Positions 31,930-38,209 of a stretch of DNA of 38,209 nt are shown in pieces. Each line of letters starts with the position of its first letter. Position 1 is the stretch's first letter. The notes below the pieces were generated by a model. That model searched no databases and was not told where the DNA came from. It saw only the letters and a list, made by a program, of their open reading frames with translations. A program made the translations under genes and the position numbers. Source of the DNA: Myxococcales bacterium (GTDB lineage Bacteria; Myxococcota_A; Polyangia; Polyangiales; Polyangiaceae); contig JANXLV010000322.1 of assembly GCA_025355005.1 (NCBI GenBank), positions 1 to 38,209 on the forward strand. The letters are read 5' to 3'.

Positions 31930-33045
31930 ATGGCAGACCGCGATCACTACGACGTCCTGGGTGTGAGCCGTAACGCGACGGTAGAGGAGGTGAAGCTCGC
32001 CTTCCGCAAGCTCGCGATCCAGCACCACCCGGACAAGAACCCGGACGACCCCAAGGCCACGATCCGCTTCAAGGAGATCAACTCGTCCTACCAGGTGCTG
32101 TCGGATCCGCAGCGCCGCGCCATGTACGACCGCTTCGGTCACGGCGCAGAGGCGCAGGGCTCGCCGTTCGGCGCCACTGGTCCGTTCGCTGGCGGTGTGG
32201 TCGACATGAGCGACCTCAACATCGACGGCATCCTCGGCGACCTGCTCGGCGTGTTCGGCGTGGGTCGTGGCGACAAGGGCGACATCAAGCGCGACATGGA
32301 GATCACCTTCGAGGAGGCCGCGTTCGGCTGCGAGAAGGAGCTCCGCTACGAGCGCGTGGTCCCCTGCAAGACGTGCGACGCGACCGGTAGCGAGAAGGGC
32401 CATCGCGCCGACACGTGCACCACGTGCAACGGGCGCGGCCGCGTGCGCATGCAGCAGGGGCTCTTCCCGATCGCCGTGGAGCGCACGTGCTCACGCTGCA
32501 AGGGCACGGGCAACATCATCACGCACCCCTGCGGCGACTGTCGCGGCGCGGGCCTCGTGACTGGCTCCAACACGCTCAACGTCACGCTGCCCGAGGGCGT
32601 GGAGGACCACGCAACGAAGCTGGTCTCCGGCGGTGGCAACCGCACACGCGCGGGTCGCGCGGGCGATCTGGAGATCACGATCCGCGTGAAGCCCCACCCG
32701 TTCTTCCAGCGCAACGGCAACGACGTGCACGCGGCGGTGCCGATCACGTTCGCGCAGGCAGCGCTGGGCGGGGAGATCGACGTGCCCACACTGGACGGCA
32801 AGGGCAAGGTCCGCGTCCCACCGGGAACTCAGCCGGGCGCGGTCCTCCGCCTCAAGGGCAAGGGCATCCCGCACCGCACCACGTCGGGCCGCGGCGATCA
32901 GCTCGTGCAGGTCTCGATCGAGGTCCCCACGCAGCTGACCGACAAGCAACGCGAGCTGATCGAGACGCTCGCAAAAGAGCTGGGTGAGTCGGTCCAGCCG
33001 CAGCAGCAGACGTTCATGGAAAAACTGAAAGCGCTCTTCGGGTAA
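31930..33045 (+). CDS. dnaJ: Chaperone protein DnaJ (type I Hsp40)
   Basis: 371 residues. It stimulates DnaK ATPase and delivers clients. The J-domain has His33-Pro34-Asp35, and a short Gly/Phe region follows ('FGHGAEAQGSPFGATG'). The zinc-binding domain has all four CxxCxGxG-type repeats: C146/C149, C163/C166, C187/C190, C201/C204; the first reads CKTCDATG. The C-terminal client domains ('DLEITIRVKPHPFFQRNG') are complete. Type I architecture is intact. No dnaK or grpE lies beside it. There is no clear ribosome site; a TTGGGCCGAA string ends nine bases before the ATG. Confidence 0.96.
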   Translation: MADRDHYDVLGVSRNATVEEVKLAFRKLAIQHHPDKNPDDPKATIRFKEINSSYQVLSDPQRRAMYDRFGHGAEAQGSPFGATGPFAGGVVDMSDLNIDGILGDLLGVFGVGRGDKGDIKRDMEITFEEAAFGCEKELRYERVVPCKTCDATGSEKGHRADTCTTCNGRGRVRMQQGLFPIAVERTCSRCKGTGNIITHPCGDCRGAGLVTGSNTLNVTLPEGVEDHATKLVSGGGNRTRAGRAGDLEITIRVKPHPFFQRNGNDVHAAVPITFAQAALGGEIDVPTLDGKGKVRVPPGTQPGAVLRLKGKGIPHRTTSGRGDQLVQVSIEVPTQLTDKQRELIETLAKELGESVQPQQQTFMEKLKALFG

Positions 33046-33075
33046 CGCCTCCACGGATTTCGGCTTCTTGCCCGG

Positions 33076-33501
33076 CTACGGCATCAAACCAGGCGGCGGG
33101 CATGCGGTGCCGGTTCCTTTGCATGCGTTCTTCCCTGCGCAGTTTCCTGCGCCGGCGCACGATGCGTTGATGGCGCAGCCGCTCTGACCTTTGCAGTCGT
33201 TCTTGCCCGCGCAGCAGCTCTTCGGGGTGGGCCGCCTTTGCGCGCTTCTGGGTCGCTTCGACGATGCAGCCGACGAGGGTGCGCTCGTCGCGACCGCCAG
33301 CGCTGCGTCGGTGGGGGTCGGCGACGGCGATGCCAGCACGGGACGGGCGTCGTGAGCGCTCGCGCTCGGCGCAGCGACGACGGTCATGGGCGCCTCGATG
33401 GGCGCGCCGACAACGGGGGGAGCCTCGGCCTGGCACGCGACCCCCATGACGGCCGCCAGCATTCCAAGCTTGATCGCACGCACGAGCCTGACTTCGTCCA
33501 T
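33076..33501 (-). CDS. Small exported Cys-rich protein with AGKNDC-type repeats
   Basis: 141 residues. A basic n-region and hydrophobic core ('KLGMLAAVMGVAC') give a signal peptide, possibly a lipoprotein one (lipobox not ideal). A Pro/Ser/Ala-rich linker of ~65 residues follows. The C-terminal ~45 residues hold eight cysteines with the unit CAGKN(D/A)CKG twice. 'AGKNDC' and 'SCAG' resemble the DUF2282/BufA1 (bufferin) precursors, in which cysteines are modified and bind copper, but the usual maturase (DUF692) and its partner are absent here. The gene starts 15 bases after hrpA and is convergent with dnaJ. Function is unknown. Confidence 0.7.
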   Translation of the reverse strand: MDEVRLVRAIKLGMLAAVMGVACQAEAPPVVGAPIEAPMTVVAAPSASAHDARPVLASPSPTPTDAALAVATSAPSSAASSKRPRSAQRRPTPKSCCAGKNDCKGQSGCAINASCAGAGNCAGKNACKGTGTACPPPGLMP

Positions 33502-33516
33502 CTTGACCTACCGATG

Positions 33517-36500
33517 CTATCGCAGCTCCTCCAGGGCGGACCTGGTCTTCGCGAGAGACACTGGCACGGCGGTCTTCAGCTCGGGTGCGAAGATGGCGAC
33601 GCGAAGCTCCTCGAAGATGAAGCGGAGCTCTCGCGCGGCGTCCCGATCGACTGCCCTCGTCTCGCGCGCAAGGAACGCTGCAAAGAGCGCGGCAAACGGC
33701 GCGAGCTTGTCCATGTCCTTGCGCGGGTCGGTGATCGCGCGCGAGAGTCGCGCCCGGGCCGCGCGCAGGTAGCGCGGATAGTGAGAGAGGTTCTCCACCG
33801 GGATCCACTGCATCAGGTCCGCGGGAAAGAGCCGCGTCAGCTGCGCCTCGATGTCCTTCACGGCATTCTGTCCGCTGGGATGGCGGGATGCGGCGCGCAA
33901 CGCTCGCAGCGTCTCCTCGAGCTCATTCGCGATCTGTGTGATTACCTCCGTGAAGAGCGTGAACGCCTTCTGGATGCGAGGGAGACCAGCAGTGAGCACG
34001 CGATCGAACTCCGCTTTGTCACGCGGCAGCGGCACGTCCAGGGAGAGCCCGAATGCCGCGTCCACGATGCGGCCGAGCAGCATCGCGCGAAAAGCCTCGT
34101 TTTCCGCGCGGGAGCTCGGCGCGAGATCGGGGCGGAAGAACGCGGGCGGAAGCTTCGGCGTGACCGATGAGATCGCGCCCTTCGCGAGGAGCATCAGGAG
34201 CCGACGCACACCGGCTCGTGATGCGCTCTCCGCCGCAGCGGTCGACTCGAGGAGGCAGAGATCCACCGACGTGCCGCGGTCGACGAGCGCCGGATAGCTA
34301 CGCACCTGGGTGCCGAGCACGTCGCGCGTGAGGAACGGCGGAAGCTCGAACCCGTCCCAGGTCGTGAGCCCTCTTCGCTCCCAGCTTGCCGGCGCCGGCG
34401 CCGCGCTCTTCCACACCGCACGCGCGAGCGCGCCATGGCGCGACAGCAGCGCGTCGATGTCGCGTCCCCCGGCCACGACCTTGCCGTGCTGGTCCGCGAT
34501 GCGAAGCGTGAGCCGCAGGTACGTGGCCACGGCGTCGGGACGGAACGCATCCTCACGCACGACCGTGTCCGTCAGCTCCGAGGTGACGCGCGCGAGCGCT
34601 GGGAGCATGGGACCGTCGAACGGTACGAGCTTCTCTGCCACTGCGCGACCGAGCGCCGGAATGTCGCCGAGCTCGCGACGGATCGCGCGCGGAAGCTCCC
34701 AGAGAAGCGCCGTCACCTTGTCCACGTGCCAGCCGGGAATGGTCCAGTCGAGCTCGCCGGGGTCCAGCTGCGGAACGAGGAGGAGCGGCACGGTGAGCGT
34801 GATGCCGTCGTCCTCGGCCGCGGGGTCGAACGTGTACGTCACCGGAATCGCGGCGCCGTGCAGCCGCACCGCGTCCGGGAAATCCGCGGGGTTGATGCGT
34901 CGCTCGCCGGTGAGCACGTCGGACGTTTCGAGGTGGAGGACGGCCGGGTCCTCCTTCTCGGCCTTCTCGCGCCACGCTTCGAAGGTCTTTCCGTTCACCA
35001 CGTCCGCGGGCACGCGCCGGTCGAAGAAGGCGAGCAGAGCGTCGTCGTCGGCCAGCATGTCGCTCTGCCTCGCCTTGGCGCGGAGCCGCGCGACCTCGGC
35101 AAACAGCGCGCGGTTCTTCTCCTGGAACGCGCCGCGCGTCTTGTACTCGCCCCGTACGAGCGCATGGTCCAGGAACATGCGGCGCGCGGCGTCGGGCGAC
35201 ACGCTCGAGTAGTCGATGCTCTTGTCGCGCGCGACCGTGAGGCCGAACAGCGTGGTGTGCTGCTTGATGGACGCGCGCGCGGACGCCTCCGACCAGTGCG
35301 GCTCCGAGTAGCTGTGCTGGAGCAGGTGCGGCGCCGCGTCGAGTAGCCACTCGGGCTCTATCTTCGCCGCGGTGCGAGCATAGAGCTGCGTGGTCTCCAC
35401 GAGCTCGAAGGACATCAACCACGCGGGCGGCTTGCGCGACAGCGCGGACCCGGGATGGATCACGAACCGTGTTTGCTTCGCGCCCATGTAGTTCTTCTGT
35501 TCGGGCTTCCACGTTCCCACCTTGGAGAGGAGCCCCGTGAGCAGGGCGCGATGAAGCGCCTCATCCGCCACCTGGGCGGGAGCTCTTTTTCTGTCCTTGC
35601 CTTCGCTTGCGGTGGCCTTTGGCAGCCGCAGCTCCTCCACGATGCCTTCCAGCTGTCGATGCACCTCGCCCCACTCGCGAATGCGCAAGAACGACAGGAA
35701 GTTCTCGCGGCAGACGCGGCGCAAGCTGGATGTACCTTTGCGCTCCGCCTCCTTCGCGAACTCCCACAGCCGGAGCAGCCCGGCGAAATCCGAGCGCTCG
35801 TCGCGGAAGCGGCGATGCAGATCATCCGCCTTCTGCGCATGCTCGCGCGGGCGTTCGCGCGGATCCTGGATGTTCAGCGCCGCGGCGATGATCAGGATCT
35901 GAGGAAGGCAACCGAGCTCGGCGCCCGCCAGGATCATGCGACCAATGCGCGGGTCGACCGGAAAGCGCGCAAGTCTGTGGCCAAGCGGCGTGAGCTCACG
36001 CTTTTCGTCCAGCGCGCCGAGCTCGGTGAGGACGCGGTAGCCCTCGGTGATGGACTTGCTCTGCGGCGGGTCGAGGAAGGGAAACTCCTCCACGTCGCCG
36101 AGGTCGAGCGACTTCATGCGCAGGATGACGCCCGCGAGCCCCGTGCGTTTGATCTCCGGATCGGTGAAGGCCGGACGCGCCGCGAAGCTCTGCTCGTCGT
36201 ACAGGCGGACGCAGATGCCGTCGCGCACGCGTCCACAGCGGCCTTTGCGCTGCTCGGCGCTGGCCTGGGAAATTCCCTCGATCTGCAGTCGCGTGGTGCC
36301 CGAGCGGGGGTCGTACCGGGACAGGCGCGCGACGCCGGCGTCCACGACGTACACGATGCCGGGAATGGTGATGGAGGTCTCGGCGACGTTGGTGGCGAGG
36401 ATCACGCGGCGCTGAGGGATGCTCGCAAAGACCTTGGCTTGATCGGCCGCGGACAAGCGCGCGTAGAGCGGCTGGATCACGGTGTGGCGAAGGTTCTTTC

Positions 36501-37239
36501 GCAAGAGCTCGCTCTCGGTGTCCTTGATCTCGCGCTCGCCCGGCAGGAACACGAGGATGTCGCCGCGCGGATCGAGCGCCGTCACGTTGGCCACGGCATT
36601 TGCAACGGCCTCTGGGCCATCCATGTCTTCGGGCGGCGGCTCGTAGAGGACGTCCACGGGGAACGTGCGGCCCTCCACCTGGATGACAGGCGCTGGCACG
36701 CCTCCGTTGCTGAAGAACTCGGAGAAGCGCTCGGTCTCGATGGTGGCGGAGCTGACGATCACCTTGAGATCTGGCCGCTCGGGAAGAATGCGGCGCAGCC
36801 ATCCGAGAAGAAAGTCGATGGTGAGGCTGCGCTCGTGAGCCTCGTCGATGATGAGCGTGTCGTATCGACGGAGGAGGCGGTCGCCCTGGATCTCGGCCAG
36901 AAGAATGCCATCCGTCATGAACTTCACGTACGTGGCGGGAGAGGTGCGGTCGTCGAAGCGAACCTGGTAGCCCACGTCAGTGCCGAGCGGCGACCCGAGC
37001 TCGCTGGCGACGCGCGCGGCCACGCTGGTGGCAGCAATGCGCCGCGGCTGGGTGACGCCGATGATCTTCTCGAGGCCGCGGCCCATGGCGAGCGCGATCT
37101 TCGGGAGCTGCGTGGTCTTGCCAGAGCCAGTCGCGCCCGCGACGATGCACACCTGATGGCCGTCAATGGCCGTGGCGATGTCGGTCACGCGCGCAGAGAT
37201 GGGGAGCTGCGGCGGAAAGCTGATGGTTGCGCGGGTCAA
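33517..37239 (-). CDS. hrpA: ATP-dependent RNA helicase HrpA
   Basis: A DEAH-box RNA helicase of 1240 residues, close to the usual ~1300. In E. coli HrpA processes fimbrial mRNA and rescues stalled ribosomes. Walker A is 'GATGSGKTT' (about residues 35-43), the DEAH box is D132-E133-A134-H135, 'SSAT' follows, and motif VI is 'QRKGRCGRVRDG'. The helicase-associated region and a long C-terminal DUF3418-like domain complete the family pattern. The frame has no ATG in the conserved beginning; the TTG at 37239 is the only start that includes 'FPPQLPISARVTDIATAI', which the family conserves. A GTG at 37188 would truncate it. No ribosome site is seen. The small Cys-rich gene follows after 15 bases. 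Confidence 0.95.
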   Translation of the reverse strand: MTRATISFPPQLPISARVTDIATAIDGHQVCIVAGATGSGKTTQLPKIALAMGRGLEKIIGVTQPRRIAATSVAARVASELGSPLGTDVGYQVRFDDRTSPATYVKFMTDGILLAEIQGDRLLRRYDTLIIDEAHERSLTIDFLLGWLRRILPERPDLKVIVSSATIETERFSEFFSNGGVPAPVIQVEGRTFPVDVLYEPPPEDMDGPEAVANAVANVTALDPRGDILVFLPGEREIKDTESELLRKNLRHTVIQPLYARLSAADQAKVFASIPQRRVILATNVAETSITIPGIVYVVDAGVARLSRYDPRSGTTRLQIEGISQASAEQRKGRCGRVRDGICVRLYDEQSFAARPAFTDPEIKRTGLAGVILRMKSLDLGDVEEFPFLDPPQSKSITEGYRVLTELGALDEKRELTPLGHRLARFPVDPRIGRMILAGAELGCLPQILIIAAALNIQDPRERPREHAQKADDLHRRFRDERSDFAGLLRLWEFAKEAERKGTSSLRRVCRENFLSFLRIREWGEVHRQLEGIVEELRLPKATASEGKDRKRAPAQVADEALHRALLTGLLSKVGTWKPEQKNYMGAKQTRFVIHPGSALSRKPPAWLMSFELVETTQLYARTAAKIEPEWLLDAAPHLLQHSYSEPHWSEASARASIKQHTTLFGLTVARDKSIDYSSVSPDAARRMFLDHALVRGEYKTRGAFQEKNRALFAEVARLRAKARQSDMLADDDALLAFFDRRVPADVVNGKTFEAWREKAEKEDPAVLHLETSDVLTGERRINPADFPDAVRLHGAAIPVTYTFDPAAEDDGITLTVPLLLVPQLDPGELDWTIPGWHVDKVTALLWELPRAIRRELGDIPALGRAVAEKLVPFDGPMLPALARVTSELTDTVVREDAFRPDAVATYLRLTLRIADQHGKVVAGGRDIDALLSRHGALARAVWKSAAPAPASWERRGLTTWDGFELPPFLTRDVLGTQVRSYPALVDRGTSVDLCLLESTAAAESASRAGVRRLLMLLAKGAISSVTPKLPPAFFRPDLAPSSRAENEAFRAMLLGRIVDAAFGLSLDVPLPRDKAEFDRVLTAGLPRIQKAFTLFTEVITQIANELEETLRALRAASRHPSGQNAVKDIEAQLTRLFPADLMQWIPVENLSHYPRYLRAARARLSRAITDPRKDMDKLAPFAALFAAFLARETRAVDRDAARELRFIFEELRVAIFAPELKTAVPVSLAKTRSALEELR

Positions 37240-37271
37240 GATGAACCGCCGACACTAGTACCTCGACACGG

Positions 37272-37296
37272 TGGATGTGACCGCAAGTCACATCCA
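37272..37296. terminator. Perfect 10-base-pair hairpin between a lipoprotein gene and hrpA
   Basis: TGGATGTGAC-CGCAA-GTCACATCCA forms a perfect stem of ten pairs with a five-base loop, starting six bases beyond the stop of the 37302-37823 gene on the minus strand. No T run follows, so it may be a terminator, a transcript stabiliser or an operator in front of hrpA. Confidence 0.45.
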
Positions 37297-37301
37297 TCCC
37301 G

Positions 37302-37823
37302 TCACGGCGATGCAGCGCTCATCACCGAGTCGAGCGACGGGCAGTGCTTCGCGTTGAACGAGCCAGCGATGTGGCCCTTCACCGTGGGGTCGGCGCCGCC
37401 GATCGGCCGGGCGTCCGCGTCGACGGATCCGTGCAGATCGGGGCTCTGCCTGAGCACGTCGTCCGAGAGGTTGCCCGGGAGCACGAGGTTTCCGAACAGG
37501 TCGAACGTCATGTTCGCGTTCACGTTGCCGATGTAGTCGCGCTCGACCGCGATCCGGAGATGAACGGTCAGCCCGGCAACGGCTTCGCTCGAGGGACACG
37601 CGGTCGAGGCAGACAGAAGGATGATTCGCACAGGGCTCGTCGTTACGAGCTTCCCATCGTCGTACCGGACGACGCCGTAGTACGCCTGCGCGAGACTCGC
37701 CGGAGCGCCATCGACCTTGCCCTGAACATCGGTGGAGCCCGACGGCCCCGAAGCCGTGCTGCCCGCACCGCAGCCGCTGACTACACCAAGGAGCACGATG
37801 ACCGACGCGGCGAGCTTCATCAT
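37302..37823 (-). CDS. Small lipoprotein of unknown function
   Basis: 173 residues. The signal peptide 'KLAASVIVLLGVVSGC' ends at a perfect lipobox. After a Gly/Ser/Thr linker comes a beta-rich domain with 'AYYGVVRYDDGKLV', 'VRIILLSASTACPSS', 'MTFDLFGNLVLPGNL' and 'VKGHIAGSFNAKHCPSL', a style common in envelope lipoproteins of myxobacteria. Two domain cysteines may form one disulfide. The start is the first of two adjacent ATGs. A near-perfect sigma-54-like element ends 13 bases upstream. The gene is separated from hrpA by the hairpin. Confidence 0.8.
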   Translation of the reverse strand: MMKLAASVIVLLGVVSGCGAGSTASGPSGSTDVQGKVDGAPASLAQAYYGVVRYDDGKLVTTSPVRIILLSASTACPSSEAVAGLTVHLRIAVERDYIGNVNANMTFDLFGNLVLPGNLSDDVLRQSPDLHGSVDADARPIGGADPTVKGHIAGSFNAKHCPSLDSVMSAASP

Positions 37824-38023
37824 GAACTATCGATTTGCAACGCTCGTGCCCGGGCCCGTGGATTGTTGCCCCGAGCAAATTCAGCCATTTCGCCGCCGGA
37901 ACGACGTGTCATGCTGTGCCGCTACCCTGCTGGTCGCGAAGTCATGGTCGCTGCGCGCTCGCGTCCATCCACACGACACGGCCTTCGCATCCTACACGGG
38001 CCATTTCTTGATACGACAGCGGG
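37824..38023. other. Divergent intergenic region
   Basis: 200 bases between two divergent lipoprotein genes. Apart from the sigma-54-like element near 37840 I see no gene; an open frame here lacks the G/C third-position pattern. Confidence 0.5.
37836..37851 (-). promoter_or_regulatory. Sigma-54-like element 13 bases before an ATG
   Basis: On the minus strand GGGCACG-N4-TTGCA matches 11 of 12 positions of the consensus TGGCACG-N4-TTGCW. The invariant GG and GC are ten bases apart. Transcription would start about two bases ahead of the first ATG of the lipoprotein gene. Confidence 0.45.
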
Positions 38024-38209
38024 ATGGATAGAACGACTCACGAACGTGCACTCGAGGCGGCGCGCCGCCTCGCACTGGGAACGCTTCTCCTTGCGGGCTG
38101 CGATCGTGAGCCGGCTGCGGCAGAAGCGCCGACGACACCGGGCCCCGCGCCTGCAAACACGAAGCCCGCGACGGCTGATGCGGACCTCGACGCCGGTGCG
38201 AGCAAGAGC
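38024..38209 (+). CDS. Lipoprotein, partial (C-terminus off window)
   Basis: The first 62 residues are visible. 'RRLALGTLLLAGC' is a lipoprotein signal with a perfect lipobox (LAGC), followed by Asp at +2 and a Pro/Ala/Thr-rich linker ('EAPTTPGPAPANTKPA', 'DADLDAGASKS'). The n-region is longer than usual and contains acidic residues. The functional domain lies beyond the right edge, so no function can be given. The ATG at 38024 has GCGGG ahead of it. Confidence 0.7.
   Translation, partial: MDRTTHERALEAARRLALGTLLLAGCDREPAAAEAPTTPGPAPANTKPATADADLDAGASKS

Noticed and set aside
35455..37536. 693-codon open frame on the plus strand
   Set aside because: It is the mirror frame of hrpA; every part is explained by the helicase on the other strand.

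Overview
The window is a dense, strongly GC-rich stretch of bacterial chromosome with no gene-free gap longer than about 200 bases. It most resembles a myxobacterium of the Polyangia/Sorangium-Labilithrix type. The reasons are G/C-dominated third codon positions, a MYXO-CTERM-like sorting tail, about fourteen lipobox genes with Asp/Ser/Pro-rich linkers after the cysteine (including a 'CGSRTGL' N-terminus), Cys-rich surface proteins and good sigma-54-like promoter strings. Taxonomy is inferred from these traits, not from a marker gene.

Region 1 (1-3489, minus): the F-type ATP synthase operon in the order b'-b-delta-alpha. Stop/start overlaps join b'-b-delta and a 20-base gap precedes alpha; alpha runs off the left edge. 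The b subunit has an unusual exported, His-rich N-terminal extension and alpha has an internal insertion. Region 2 (3693-8201): two translationally coupled genes of unknown role (one a lipoprotein), a small unknown protein, an exported Bcp-type peroxiredoxin, and a stand-alone treZ (trehalose release).

Region 3 (8216-14426, minus): recA, preceded by a sigma-70 promoter whose 17-base spacer is filled by a LexA-like box. Five co-oriented genes with short gaps follow: an unknown protein, a double zinc-ribbon protein, a large YfhO/GT-C-like membrane protein and two SAM methyltransferases. Region 4 (14564-17838, plus): a DUF1624/HGSNAT-type acyltransferase divergent from recA, a Cys-rich lipoprotein behind a sigma-54-like element, and two overlapping TRL-like lipoprotein paralogues.

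Region 5 (17855-28208): tag glycosylase, a MYXO-CTERM-like protein, a large TPR-like protein, a redoxin-like and an FGE-like lipoprotein in one operon, a 3D-domain lipoprotein coupled to a 49-residue lipoprotein, a head-to-head pair whose start codons are three bases apart, a YcaQ/AlkX-type DNA glycosylase, and another lipoprotein. Region 6 (28231-38209): a metallophosphoesterase, a Pro/Gly-rich-headed unknown protein, a HAD phosphatase coupled to a lipoprotein, dnaJ, a small Cys-rich protein downstream of hrpA, and two more lipoproteins, the last cut by the right edge.

No rRNA, tRNA, CRISPR array, insertion sequence or phage gene was recognised. The overall picture is a housekeeping core (ATP synthase, RecA, DnaJ, HrpA, two alkylation-type glycosylases) interleaved with envelope lipoproteins of mostly unknown function.
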